Positions 41,561 through 52,105 of a stretch of 64,000 nt of DNA are shown piece by piece. The stretch is from Agapetus fuscipes (taxonomy: Eukaryota > Arthropoda > Insecta > Trichoptera > Glossosomatidae). Position 1 is the first letter of the stretch; every line of letters begins with the position of its first letter. Made by a program: the position numbers and the translations under genes. The DNA is taken from contig OX637356.1 in the NCBI GenBank assembly GCA_951799405.1, positions 12,361,229 through 12,425,228 of the forward strand. Direction: 5' to 3'. The notes beneath the pieces are model-generated. The model was not told where the DNA came from and ran no database searches. It saw nothing but the letters and a program-made list of their open reading frames with translations.

Positions 41561-41653
41561 AACTCAACCACAGCGTTTTACTTAGAAACTAATTCGCTCA
41601 CTATGGCGTTGTTTCAGTCTGCATACATTTCTTCGAAAACGCTTCGGTAGAAT
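41561..41653. repeat. SPE short palindromic element
   Basis: AACTCAACCACAGCGTTTTA, then TTCGCTCACTATGGCGTTGT, then CATACATTTCTTCGAAAACG. Confidence 0.7.
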
Positions 41654-41821
41654 TTTAATGCAATGTTTAACACTAAGGGTACTGGCTTCTATGTATTTTG
41701 CTTGTTTGTTACTCATATGCTGTGATAATGAACTTCACGTTCAATGTCCATTCCAACTAGCCAGTCGTACGTGAAATTCATTTGGAATGGGACTGTAATC
41801 ACGTATGCTGTACCTATGTAT

Positions 41822-42267
41822 TAGGGATGGGCCGAATGTGGTTTGAACCGAATACGAAGTTCGGCCGAACATTCACAAAGATAAAAAAAAGTTACGCATT
41901 ATAGTTTCTTGTTACTGTTATTTGTTGGATTAATACTAACTTTAGTTCATTTTTGTTTCAATCTGATATCTGTGTAACGGAGTAGAAGATTTATTTTTAT
42001 CAAATTGTAAGTAAATGTTCACTTGTTCCTACTAAAATAAATGACCATGAGTGAGTAGGTACATATATACAGGCCTAATTTTTATTTTACAGTTATAAAA
42101 GATACTATGACATCCAATTTTATTATACCAGTCAACATGGTGCAAGTATGTATTTTGTTTTAGTTTATCTTACACCGAATGTTTGGCATTTGAACCGATT
42201 TCGGCCGGATTCTGAGCTGCCGAAATTCCGTTAAACTGAATGTGAAACGAATTTCGACCCATCCCTA
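41822..42267. mobile_element. hAT-like non-autonomous element
   Basis: 446 bp. Ends TAGGGATGGGCCGAA and TTTCGACCCATCCCTA are inverted. Flanks CTATGTAT and GTATGTAT form an 8-bp duplication with one mismatch. No ORF. 8-bp TSDs and a TAGGG end are typical of hAT. Confidence 0.75.
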
Positions 42268-42504
42268 GTATGTATGAATGAATTAAGCATCTGTTATGAA
42301 TAGAATCCTTCAAAAACCAACTGTAAACAATTAATTAAAATTATTGCATATTATAAAGAAAACACATAAATTGTAGCGAAAGGATTTAATAGGCATGCAA
42401 GGAAAATAAAGAACAGGGAAAATTTGAATATGGAATAGAACAAAACAAAAGAGGATCGACAAGGAGGTAAAAAAGGTAATCTCTTACCTGGCTTCAAAGC
42501 CACA

Positions 42505-42628
42505 AAAAAACGCAACTAAGCTACACATATAGTGTAACTTCTTGCCGCGTTATCCCCGAAGAGTTTCGCATGCGGCGAGTGGAACCTGTTTATTTTACAG
42601 GTCATTACCTCAGCCTTACGCCACCCAC
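42505..42628 (-). mobile_element. SINE-1 3' half
   Basis: GCAACTAAGCTACACATATA, CCCCGAAGAGTTTCGCATGC, CTTACGCCACCCACTTCGG. It is cut there, and an R element on the plus strand follows. Confidence 0.8.
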
Positions 42629-42808
42629 TTCGGAAGGTCGGCAAGAGTTGCAGTGCGTATGTTCATTTGAGATTTGGGCTTTTATATTGTAGGTCCACCT
42701 GCGGCATGTGTTAGCGCGAACTTATACATGTCTGCTCGTGGGAATGCGTTTTATATGAATCTTAAATGATTTATTATTATATATTTGCAGCTTAGATTTA
42801 GATTTAGA
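42629..42808 (+). repeat. R element, 5'-truncated
   Basis: AAGGTCGGCAAGAGTTGCAG through TTAGATTTAGATTTAGATTT. Confidence 0.85.
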
Positions 42809-42939
42809 TTTTTAGAGAAGGTTGAATTTTTTTTTTGCAATTTTATAGCTTTTATTTTTTACCCTTCATTTTTCATTTTAATTAATAATTTTTCTACCAT
42901 AAAGAAACCTTCATTCCTCCAACAACAACAAAAGACAAT

Positions 42940-43095
42940 AATTAATTAAAATACTTTTTTAACTTTGTTACAATTCACTTGAGTTTTATTTTTAAATTTT
43001 TTTTTTTTTTTATTTTTTTTAAAAAACAAAAAAAAAAATTTTAAAATAAAACTCAAGTGAATTGTAACAAAGTTAAAAAAGTATTTTAATTAATT
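42940..43095. repeat. Long palindrome with about 65-bp arms
   Basis: The left arm AATTAATTAAAATACTTTTT and TTGTTACAATTCACTTGAG, right arm CTCAAGTGAATTGTAACAA and AAAAAGTATTTTAATTAATT. The centre is poly-T/poly-A. Near-perfect arms imply recent origin. Confidence 0.9.
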
Positions 43096-43276
43096 AAAAT
43101 GTGCTTTCACAAAGTTACTGCCCAAAATCTAAATAATATAACAAAAGACAAAGTGAAATTCCCTTCCAGTAATTTTTACGGCGGTAAAAAGCGATCGCCC
43201 CGAGTACTTTTACAGCGGTCGTAATACGCTTTATAGTTTATTACCCGCTGTATCGGAGCTTTGTACTTCGAGTTTG

Positions 43277-43375
43277 CGTAAAATTCACTTCGATAGCGTA
43301 AATCTAAAAAATCTTTGAAAACTTAATCGCTCACTAGGAGTGCTGTCATATTCTTCATACATTTTTAGCGAGTTA
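43277..43375. repeat. SPE short palindromic element, diverged
   Basis: ATTCACTTCGATAGCGTAAA, AATCGCTCACTAGGAGTGCT, CATACATTTTTAGCGAGTT. Confidence 0.6.
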
Positions 43376-43616
43376 ACACAATTTGTTAGACTCGGGATGC
43401 AGGTTAAGAGATTTTCCTTATTGGAGCCGATTATTTTTATTTTAGCGTCGCTTCTATCAAAGAACGCCTATACAATTCATTTACAATGGTAATCAAAAGT
43501 ATACTACCGGTAACCCGAGTGTAAACTTGTATGTAACTCAACTTCCCGTGCCATTAAAAACTCGATAGAAATAACTATTGATATATCGATCGCTCATAGA
43601 ATTGATCGGTTCTATA

Positions 43617-44005
43617 ATCTAAGTTGCAAAGATAATATCTTTGTTTACATTTAAAATTCATATTAAATGCAACGCCCACAAACAGACATGTGTAAGTTTG
43701 CGCTTACAAATGCTGCATGTGTACTTACAAATTAAAATCCAAACTTCAAATGTACATCAATCCTGCAACTTTTGCATCTTTGTTTACATTTAAAATTCAT
43801 ATTAAATGCAACGCCCACAAACAGACATGTGTAAGTTTGCGCTTACAAATGCTGCATGTGTACTTACAAATTAAAATCCAAACTTCAAATGTACATCAAT
43901 CCTGCAACTTTTGCCGACCTACCCTGAAACAGTGGCGACATTGGCAAAGTGAACCATTTTTTATAGTATGAGTGGTCAGCGTCAGACCAATCTATAAGTG
44001 GAGGG
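43617..44005 (-). repeat. R element with internal 139-bp duplication
   Basis: TAATCTAAGTTGCAAAGATA (inverted tail) through AGACCAATCTATAAGTGGAG. The middle part is present twice, 43637-43775 and 43776-43914. Confidence 0.9.
43637..43914. repeat. Exact 139-bp tandem duplication
   Basis: Both units start ATCTTTGTTTACATTTAAAA and end CCTGCAACTTTTGC. I find no difference between them by eye. Confidence 0.95.
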
Positions 44006-44172
44006 ATATATATTGAAATGCATATTTAATGCGCGCCTCAAGGCGCTTACACATGCTGCATGCTTGACAATAAATTGCCAAAATTCCTTCAAACAAGAGT
44101 GGCTTTTTTTTCTTCTAAAAGAGAAGAGATATTTTGCTCCATCGACGAAACATGGATCTAAGTCCGACATGC

Positions 44173-44420
44173 CGTCACCCCAGTGCTTATTTGGCTTATC
44201 TACCGTTGTATTCAAGGAGGACCTTTGAATGAAATTTTCTTGAAAATCACATTCTACACAATGTGAGCTAAGAAAACAGCGTAGAACACGACAATGTGGG
44301 AGTTGTTTAAAATATTATTAAACCAATTTCCAGGTTTTATAAGACACATTGTTCCAGTACACATACAAACATTGCTCATGAGAAATTACCTCTGATGGAC
44401 AAACAATCACTAAGGGGACG
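44173..44420. mobile_element. MITE-U copy
   Basis: CGTCACCCCAGTGCTTATTT at the left, AACAATCACTAAGGGGACG at the right. Confidence 0.75.
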
Positions 44421-44447
44421 AGCAGACAATACAGTATATTATACATA

Positions 44448-44735
44448 CGACCAGTCTGTAGTCCTGTGGTAACACTTCGGACTCGTAAATGGAAGGTTGT
44501 GGGCTCGAATCTTAGCGGAGCACAAAAAATATATCATTTATATTTTTCAAATTTGCTCTTCGCTGGGTTGAAAATCTCATAAACCCGTTCCAAAGACCGG
44601 TCATCAAAAGGTCCATCCAGCCCAAGGGTAACTGGGTCTTGCTTGAGTATTGGCGCTTTCTACAGCGACGACCAAGCTCGCAGAAGGCTCTTGAGGTGAA
44701 CAGCGCTCACCAAATAAATCAGCCTAATTTTTTAT
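44448..44735 (+). mobile_element. SINE-2, full length, LINE-D-type tail (shortened)
   Basis: CCAGTCTGTAGTCCTGTGGT, GTGGGCTCGAATCTTAGCGG, GACGACCAAGCTCGCAGAAG, AACAGCGCTCACCAAATAAA. Confidence 0.85.
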
Positions 44736-44822
44736 TTATTTTTTAAATATACTAAATAATTTAAATATACTTATCAACAATATACTTAATCGACATTCGT
44801 TGGTATCCGCATCATCTAAGAC

Positions 44823-44872
44823 ATTATATTACCTCTGATGGGCATTAGACAAACAAGCACTAAAGGAACGAT
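44823..44872. repeat. MITE-U end fragment
   Basis: CTCTGATGGGCATTAGACAA then GCACTAAAGGAACG. Confidence 0.6.
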
Positions 44873-45282
44873 ACAGAAGTAAAAGTTAAGTCTGACTTAG
44901 ACTAGTGAAAGTTAAGTATGGCTTAGGTAAGTGAGACTTATGTGTAGTGCTGTCTCTGAATAAGGTTGTAAGTGTTTGCGAATGCTGACGCCCATAATAA
45001 ACAAGTTACTTTTGACTTTGTTGCGGGCTTATCATCCCTCTATTTGACTTAAGCCCTACAAACTAAGTTTGCCTTAAGTCTGATACTTATATATTCAAGT
45101 TGTTACCTCCGTAACCGAGACGTGACTAACAAACGTACGCTACCCCACTAAAAATACTAGGCTTAACATGAGATGAAAATGGAGAAGACCTTGTACATAC
45201 GTTGTTAGGGCACGATGATTTTATATGATTTTTTTTTTCAAAAATTTTTTTAGGACAATGTACTTAAAGGTACAATTAAAAA
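44873..45282. other. No gene recognised
   Basis: Repeated AAGTTAAGTCTGACTTAG-type phrases at 44882-44950 suggest local duplication. Otherwise nothing. Confidence 0.4.
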
Positions 45283-45350
45283 ATGGGCGAACTTATGCGT
45301 GTCTGCATTTAATATGAATCTCCAATGTTATATATCTTCACAACTTTGAT
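45283..45350 (+). repeat. R fragment
   Basis: GGGCGAACTTATGCGTGTCT, GAATCTCCAATGTTATATAT. Confidence 0.65.
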
Positions 45351-45427
45351 TATTATTATTTATTAGTTAAAAGAAAATCAAAATATTAATGAGAAATATA
45401 CGATTACGAAACAGATTTTTGTTTGAT

Positions 45428-45728
45428 TTTTAAGACATTCTGTGCGGGACTCCCTAGATTTCAGAGACTCTAGGGGTCTATGATACTTGTTGAATGCCGC
45501 AGAGGTGTTGTTTACGAGCTTGGTCGTAATACCCAGCAAGACCCAATTGCTGTAAGGTTGGATGGACCTTTTGATGACCGCTCTTTGGTAAAGGTTTATG
45601 AATTTTTCAACCCAGCGAAGAGCAAATTTGAAAATGTAAATGGTACATTTTTTGTGCTCCGCCAGGAATAGAACCCACAACCTTCCATTTATGAGTCAGA
45701 AGTGTTAACCACTAGACTACGGACCGGT
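45428..45728 (-). mobile_element. SINE-2 joined to a LINE-C tail
   Basis: On the minus strand, the SINE-2 head (GTCTAGTGGTTAACACTTCT; B-box GTGGGTTCTATTCCTGG) and body end at CGACCAAGCTCGTAAAC. The LINE-C tail follows at once: ACACCTCTGCGGCATTCAAC, AGACCCCTAGAGTCTCTGAA, GGGAGTCCCGCACAG. Confidence 0.8.
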
Positions 45729-46185
45729 CAAGTTATAGGGAAAATGGTTTATGGTTTTTTGCTTAGAAAAATTAAGACTGCTTATTCTTTCTTATGTATT
45801 TATTTTAGTTTCTATGTTTATTTCAAAGTCATAAAGGAACAAATCGCTATTATTTTCTGTCCTTACATTTATTTTTTATTGAAATAAATTCGTTATACAT
45901 TTTTATCCTTAAATCTATTACATTGTTCATTAAATGGTTGTTACACTATACCTCAACAAAAATAGACTAAGCTCTTGTGTGTGGTAAGGGGAAAACATAT
46001 TTTTTTTTCATTTTCATACAGAGTCTTAACCTGTAATGATAATAAATAAATATATTGCTATTTAGCATTCCAACTGAAATATATTTTCCCATTTCCGCAG
46101 ATAATGCTTCAAAAAAGGGAAAAGCGTTTAGCCTTTTGCATAACTTCAGCATCTGCCCTTGCTAATCCCCGCTAATTCACAGCTG
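45729..46185. other. No gene recognised
   Basis: A scrap at 45968 (CTAAGCTCTTGTGTGTGGTA) is shared with 63090 and 21781. Confidence 0.4.
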
Positions 46186-46330
46186 CTTTAATCCCTCAAG
46201 ATCCAGCATCTGAACCCTGCCATTTCAGAAGTTAACCCTTCGCCTATCCCACTACACCACAAACCATCCCCTCCCCCCAGTTTATTACCCACCTCCCCCG
46301 TTTATTCTAAACAACTCAATGAGTTATCAT
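46186..46330 (-). mobile_element. tRNA-like SINE relic; shared CT-rich body
   Basis: On the minus strand, GTGGTGTAGTGGGATAGGCG (A-box) and TGGCAGGGTTCAGATGCTGG (B-box). The adjacent CCATCCCCTCCCCCCAGTTT, then TTCTAAACAACTC, is repeated at 47707-47765. Confidence 0.6.
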
Positions 46331-46370
46331 ATTGTGGAGTCGAAACTATTTAAATGCAAGTATACACTAT

Positions 46371-46602
46371 CGGGGCTATTCTTAGACATTTTAGTCGTCA
46401 GTTGAACCCACGGTTAGACAAACTAATTATGTATTTGTATGAAGACCTGCCAACTCAAGATTGCCGCAAGTAAACAGCTGATTAGCCTTCATAATATTAC
46501 CAAAATTCGGTAGGTAAGAATAATGAAACTTCCAGCTCAGGCATCATTCGTTTGTCAAAGCGTGGGCTCAACCGACGACTAAAATGTCTAAGAATATCCC
46601 CG
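46371..46602. mobile_element. MITE with CGGGG termini
   Basis: 232 bp. Ends CGGGGCTATTCTTAGACATT and (inverted) CGGGGATATTCTTAGACATT, continuing through TTAGTCGTC with one mismatch. TAT on both sides. The core (TTGTATGAAGACCTGCCAAC, CCGCAAGTAAACAGCTGATT) matches the core of the MITE at 12355. Confidence 0.9.
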
Positions 46603-47153
46603 TATATCACCACCTTAAATGTCAAACTAAATGAGCGCTGATTCACTGATTTCAAAAATCTTGGATAAAACATTTTATTGGATATAATTTATCATAGTAC
46701 ATAAGTGAACTAATTATAAGGAAATGCTCATGAAAGACTTAGAAACTGAAGGATTTTACAACTTGTATGTGGTTTTCTCGTAGAAAATAGAAAAACACGT
46801 GCATTTATCTGTGAAACCCATGGCAGATGGATTATTACTTATTCAAGTTGGTATCGATATCTGTTTCAACCAACCTCAACAGAAATCTTCGTCAGTCAAA
46901 AAGAGAGCAATGACTCTTTCGAGTATCAACGAGTAAGCAAAATGTACAGTTTTAGATTTTTTTTCTGCATTGTGCGCATTGCTGATTTTTTTCTTTGCGC
47001 GAAAATCGTACGCACACGTTGCAATTATTATGGTCGGTGAGTTCGTCAATTTTGAATGAGAAATTGCATTTTTATGGATTCTTAAGGTATTTACTTGGTA
47101 ATTATCCATCTTGAAAAAAAAAAAAAAAAACTTTATTTTTGATTACGACAGTC
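46603..47153. other. No gene recognised
   Basis: Nothing supportable; a 77-codon minus frame has no domain. Confidence 0.4.
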
Positions 47154-47411
47154 TAATCTAATCTAATCTAATCTAAGTTGCAAGGATATGTTACATTGAA
47201 GATTCACATTACATGCATTCTCACAACCAGACACGTACAAGTTCGCGCTTGCACATGCCTCATGTGAACCTACAACATAAAAATCAAATCTCAAATGGAC
47301 ATACACCCTGCAACTCTTGCCGTCCTTCCCTGAGACAGGGGTGACATTGGCAAAGTGAACCAATTTTACAGCATGGGTGGTCAGCCGCATACCAACCTAT
47401 AAGTCAAGGAA
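47154..47411 (-). repeat. R element, full length
   Basis: GTCTAATCTAATCTAATCTA through ACCAACCTATAAGTCAAGGA. Preceded by poly-A at 47115-47131. Confidence 0.9.
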
Positions 47412-47530
47412 CAGTCGACAAGTATAATACGTTCCACGACCGGTTTCGCAAACAGCCACCTTAGGATGCAAACGGGTTGTTTGCGAAGCCGGTAGTGGAT
47501 GGAACTTACATTATATACTCGCCGTAATCA
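47412..47530. repeat. Palindromic hammerhead-like relic
   Basis: CCACGACCGGTTTCGCAAAC on the left, GTTTGCGAAGCCGGTAGTGG on the right. The core CTTAGGA departs from CUGANGA. Stem I (CCAC/GTGG) and the hairpin GCAAAC...GTTTGC are kept. Likely a decayed relative of 28191-28457. Confidence 0.65.
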
Positions 47531-47706
47531 AAAACAAAATTGTTTAATTTTTTATTTCAAAAATTGCATTATTACATAATTGCATCAGGATATTAAGTAT
47601 TCTTTGGTGTTGGACAGCTCTGTGATTGACAGGTCCAGTTGACACGTAAGCCTCATAGTATATTACAACACCGTAAATTAGTTTCATATCCACCAATATA
47701 ATAACT

Positions 47707-47765
47707 TAATTCCAAAAACCATCCCCTCCCCTAGTTTATTACCCCCCCTCTTATTCTAAACAACT
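47707..47765. repeat. CT-rich repeat shared with 46262-46316
   Basis: CCATCCCCTCCCCTAGTTTA, TTATTCTAAACAACTC. Confidence 0.65.
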
Positions 47766-47868
47766 CCTCCCCTCCAATTCTTCCCCCGTCTTAATTCACA
47801 TTCCAAACGGGTCATAATTAATCCAGTATCTTCCAGCTTGAAACATCTTGAAGTTTACCGCAAACGCA

Positions 47869-47961
47869 AAACTCTACTTTAAAACTTAACCGCTGAAACT
47901 AAAATAGCACCTCTAGCAAGCGTTTAAGTGTTCATACATTTTCGGAAAACGCTACGTATAG
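47869..47961. repeat. SPE short palindromic element
   Basis: AACTCTACTTTAAAACTTAA, AGCACCTCTAGCAAGCGTTT, CATACATTTTCGGAAAACGC. Confidence 0.6.
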
Positions 47962-48968
47962 TAAGACTTATCTCTCAAAGCCTCAACAAAGTAGTTGAAA
48001 GTTTCGCTTGCTTCTTTAGCTAAACAATCCACGACGCGTGTTTGAAGGTGAAATTCCTCAAACTGAAAGTTGGAAGTTTATTTTTTAACACAGTTTTTTT
48101 CTCACAAATAAAACAGCTTCAGCAGTTTTGGTTGTTCTACCGATCGTATGCTATAAAATATGGCAGCGTGTAAACAGCTGATTGACTTTTGAATTCTCTT
48201 CTACAAATTGTATGGAGAAAAATTGATTATCTGTTCAAGTGCATGTCTCATCGCTTGCTATCTTTTATATGTAAAAATGATTCCACTCGCTACACGCGAC
48301 TCTTTCATCAACAAAACGTCATGAAGTTACACTGTCTGTGCAGTTAAGATGCTTTGCTCTCCCATACCTCCATTTTGCCATCAATTGTTTAAAATATTTT
48401 TTAGTATTCACCTTTAATAATTTTGTTGTCTACTTCCATTTGGTAATTTACTCGAAACAAAACGTCTAACGGTATCACAATGCCATACATTTCTATAGCC
48501 CATTGCGTAATGGTTATTACTAAACGGCTAACCCGTGTTGAAATGAAAACATTTATGAATTTGAAACTTTTTTCTTTTCTTAATATGAGGAAGTATAAAA
48601 ATTAAAAAATACATGGTTTTATTTTCACAAATTGAGCATTTATTACACCTCGAGTACTTTCGATTTTCTTGCGTCATTTTCAAGAGGACCTTGCTGATTA
48701 GACTCGTGCTGTCTATTGTCCCATAACAAGCACTCATGTTACAATGTCCCTCGTTACTTGACAGTGACATAAATAAATAAGTATATTTTATGTGTAGAGT
48801 CAAATAAAAATTGTTAATAGTGCTAAAATTTATCGAATTTATTTATCGGATTGCTCCAAATAAAGCTTTCCTTTTTTCAATGGAAAATAAAAGGCTTGAA
48901 AGGAAAACAATACAAAAAATTTCACCGCAAAAAATAAACAAACTCAAAAAGTTACTTGGTTAATAGGT
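47962..48968. other. No gene recognised
   Basis: A short GTAAACAGCTGATT at 48173 is the MITE core phrase of 12355 and 46371. A 91-codon minus frame at 48528-48803 has no domain. Confidence 0.4.
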
Positions 48969-49188
48969 GAGTATGAGGTTGATCACCTATGCTGTACAAA
49001 TTTGGTTCACCTGCCAATACAACTGCAGGGCATAATATGTTTATTTGAGTTTTGGGTTTGAATGTTTAAGCTTATATGCAGGATGTAAAAGCGCGACCTT
49101 ATACATATGTGTCGGCTTGTGGGCATGAATTCAATATGAAACCTAAATATAATTTATTTTTACAACTTAGGTTAGATTAGATAATCGA
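48965..49188 (+). repeat. R element, diverged
   Basis: AGGTGAGTATGAGGTTGATC through TACAACTTAGGTTAGATTAG. Confidence 0.75.
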
Positions 49189-49864
49189 AGGGAATGATAA
49201 ATCACACGTTTTGACAAAGGTAAGGTTTTAATTACTTCAAATGGACGAGTACATTATAATGACTATTATTCACTATTTTGTTAATTCTCTCATGGTCGTA
49301 GAAAAAGTATTGTATGCCACTGCACGTAATTAGTCTTTGTAACACTCGTGCTTTCTATTGTGCCATTCGGCTGCGCCTCATGGCACAAACTAGCACTCGT
49401 GTTATAGCTTGGCAGTGGCATAAATAACTATTATTTTTATATCGCATTTCCATTGTGAAACTTTCCAAAACAAAACGATCCTGTTAACATTTACATTGAT
49501 ATCTTATTCTTTAACCCGTTAATCTTCCACAGCTTTTCCTGCCATTCTTATCAGGTTTTTCATATCTACTTTTGCGCAGTAAAAATCAGTTTGATAGACA
49601 TGAGTAGGGAAATCACTTCCAACCACAGATTTCGCATCGTCACGCATAAAATAAATCAGTGAAGAACAAAAATTCCATATTAAATTCTAGCTTGACACAT
49701 TGCCATTTCTTGTCACAGCCAGGCGTGTCATTTTTTCAGCGTAATACAAAGTGAAACCTACCAATCTTGAGTCTCTAACATCAGAGGCGAAGCGTTATTG
49801 TTTTCTAGACTGAAACTGGTTACAAATAAAATGAATTTATACAAATTCCAGCAAAATTTTCGCT
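49189..49864. other. No gene recognised
   Basis: Nothing supportable. Confidence 0.4.
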
Positions 49865-49865
49865 G

Positions 49866-50115
49866 AAATTTAAGTTGTAAAGATATATAAGCATTCAAAA
49901 CTCATATCGAATGCATGCCCACAAACAAACACGTGTAAGTTTGCACTTAGAAATGCTGAATTTGTAGGGACTTACAAATTAAAAGCAAATCCTCAAATGA
50001 ATATAATCCCTGCAACTTTTGCTGACCTTCCCTGACACAGGGGTGACATTGGAAAAGTGAACCATTTTTTACAATAAGGATGGCCAGCCTCATATCAACC
50101 CATAAGTCAAGGAAT
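49866..50115 (-). repeat. R element, full length
   Basis: TTTAAGTTGTAAAGATATAT through CAACCCATAAGTCAAGGAAT. Confidence 0.85.
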
Positions 50116-50556
50116 ACCAATAAGAAATAACATTCAGGTATAAGTAGGTAAACAATTTTTTTTTAAAAAGAAATCTGTACAAACACAATCGATAGGTCTA
50201 CAAGAAATTAAAACATAAAATAATGAATAAATTAAAACATAAAAAAATACATTATGTTATGAAGAATGCTATTTCCAACATCATTAATTAAAGAGGCATT
50301 TACTTGTTAACCTTTCATTTTTAATAGTTAATGCAATGATGAAGATGATCTTGATGAAAACTGTGACGACTGTTTTTCAGACTGATCCTGAATATGCCTT
50401 TTGAGGCAAAAATAATTGAGCAATAAATAAAATATAGAAGTGAGCTACAACCCGTGTATTTTTATTACAATAATTGATTTGAAAATAGGTTGATTTTTGT
50501 ACCAACTAAAAATAATAGGCTTTCACTATGTGAACCACCAACCCCTAACAAATACA
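50116..50556. other. No gene recognised
   Basis: AT-rich, low complexity. Confidence 0.4.
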
Positions 50557-50778
50557 GTTAAATAGCTCACTTTGCCAATGTTACCTCTGTTTTAGGGAAT
50601 GTCGGCAAGAGTTGCTGGGTATATACCATATGATCGTTTGAGATTTGGGTTTTTATGTTGTAGGTTCACATGCGGCATTTACAAGCGCGAACTTATACGT
50701 GTTTGCTCGTGAAAATGCATATAATGTGAATCTCCAATGTAACATATCTTTGCAACTTAGATAAGAGTAGATTAGGGT
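50557..50778 (+). repeat. R element, 5'-truncated
   Basis: AGCTCACTTTGCCAATGTTA through AGATAAGAGTAGATTAGG. A 40-bp inverted scrap (CAGCCTCATCCTAACCTTAA) follows at once. Confidence 0.8.
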
Positions 50779-50819
50779 CAGCCTCATCCTAACCTTAAAA
50801 TCAAGGAGCAAAAAATAAA

Positions 50820-51245
50820 ATGGAAAACAATAAATAAAATAGGATAATAATTAAATTAACCATGTTGAATGTAAAAATCGCAGGCGCTTGCATGAGGTAT
50901 AGGCAAATACATTTCAATATACCTATTTTCTCCCATGTCTCCCAACTCATTTGAAATTGACTAAAATGCTAACGATGGCTCCAATCGAACTTAAATTTTG
51001 AATTTCAAATCTGAATATAAAGCTTACATGTTTTTTTACCATATATTGCCTACCTATTAGGCGCATGTGCTTGTATGGGATGCATGAACCTGAAAAAGCG
51101 CCAACATTGCAGATCAACCGCCATTATTATACTACAGTCACTTGAAATAGGTGAACTGTTTAATAATATTTTATTTATTTAATTGAAAAATTCAAATCAA
51201 AACACTGTTTTGTATTTTCACGATTATAATCATTTATTATTTAAT
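50820..51245. other. No gene; one LINE-B ORF-end scrap
   Basis: At 51096-51125 GCCAACATTGCAGATCAACC is the inverted LINE-B ORF end. The rest is unassigned. Confidence 0.4.
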
Positions 51246-51290
51246 TTTACAAACGTTTTCGATAATATATCATCGTCAGGTATACAAAAA
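51246..51290 (-). repeat. Hammerhead-like repeat scrap, intact CUGANGA
   Basis: On the minus strand, CTGACGATGATATATTATCG, then AAAACGTTTGTAAAATT. Core CUGACGA, stem II GATA/TATC, GAAA. No stem I partner is found, so activity is doubtful. Same family as 11755-11805. Confidence 0.45.
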
Positions 51291-51705
51291 AAATTAAATC
51301 CAAAATTTTTGTACTGTTTAAGCTTATTTCGAAAGACAAGCCAATAAAAATGGTGGAACATCGTCTCTACGTCCCTGCCAGACATATCTGGAGGCTTTTC
51401 TAGTTTATTTCCTTAAAAAAACAGTCACGGATTTAATATGCCCAAGGAGCGTAGTGATGTATGGCTGGAGAAGATTTCCTCTTGCCTTGCAACTGAGAGA
51501 AAGGGAATTTAGTATTCCGAATCTGTCTGGAAGTTGTTAATACTTCATACTGGATGCCCTTATAACATTTGTACGTCTAAAAACGGGTTTAAAATGACAA
51601 AACGCACTTTTATGTGTTAGAGGTATAAGTTTCATGATAATGCTTACAAATTACAATTAGTTAACAATTTTATACCTTTGATGAAATCGATTTTAAAAAT
51701 GTTAT
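51291..51705. other. No gene recognised
   Basis: Nothing supportable. Confidence 0.4.
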
Positions 51706-51715
51706 TTGTCGTGTA

Positions 51716-52105
51716 TGTTCCTTGACTTATAGGTTGGTATGCGGCTGACCACCCATGCTGTAAAAATGGTTCACCTTGCCAATGTCACCCCTGTTTCAGG
51801 AAAGGACGGCAAGAGTTGCAGGGTGTATGTCCATTTGAGATTTAGTTTTTATGTTGTAGGTTCACATGCGGCATGTGCAAGCGCGAACTTGTACGTGTCT
51901 GCTTGTGAGAATGCATATAATGTGAATCTCCAACATAACATATCATTGCAGAATGATCTCCGAAAACGTTTTTTTCAAAAAATAAATACTCACAGTGGAT
52001 TAAAACAAAGTTTTTTCATTTAAGTGTTCTAAAAATTATTTATTAATATTTTTTTAATCAAATATTGCAAGTTAGATTAGACTAGATTAGATTAGATTAG
52101 ATGAA
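51716..52105 (+). repeat. R element interrupted by about 115 bp
   Basis: TTCCTTGACTTATAGGTTGG to CATATCATTGCA (51952), then AT-rich foreign DNA, then ATTGCAAGTTAGATTAGACT (52065) and the GATTA tail. ATTGCA on both sides may be a 6-bp target duplication. Confidence 0.8.
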
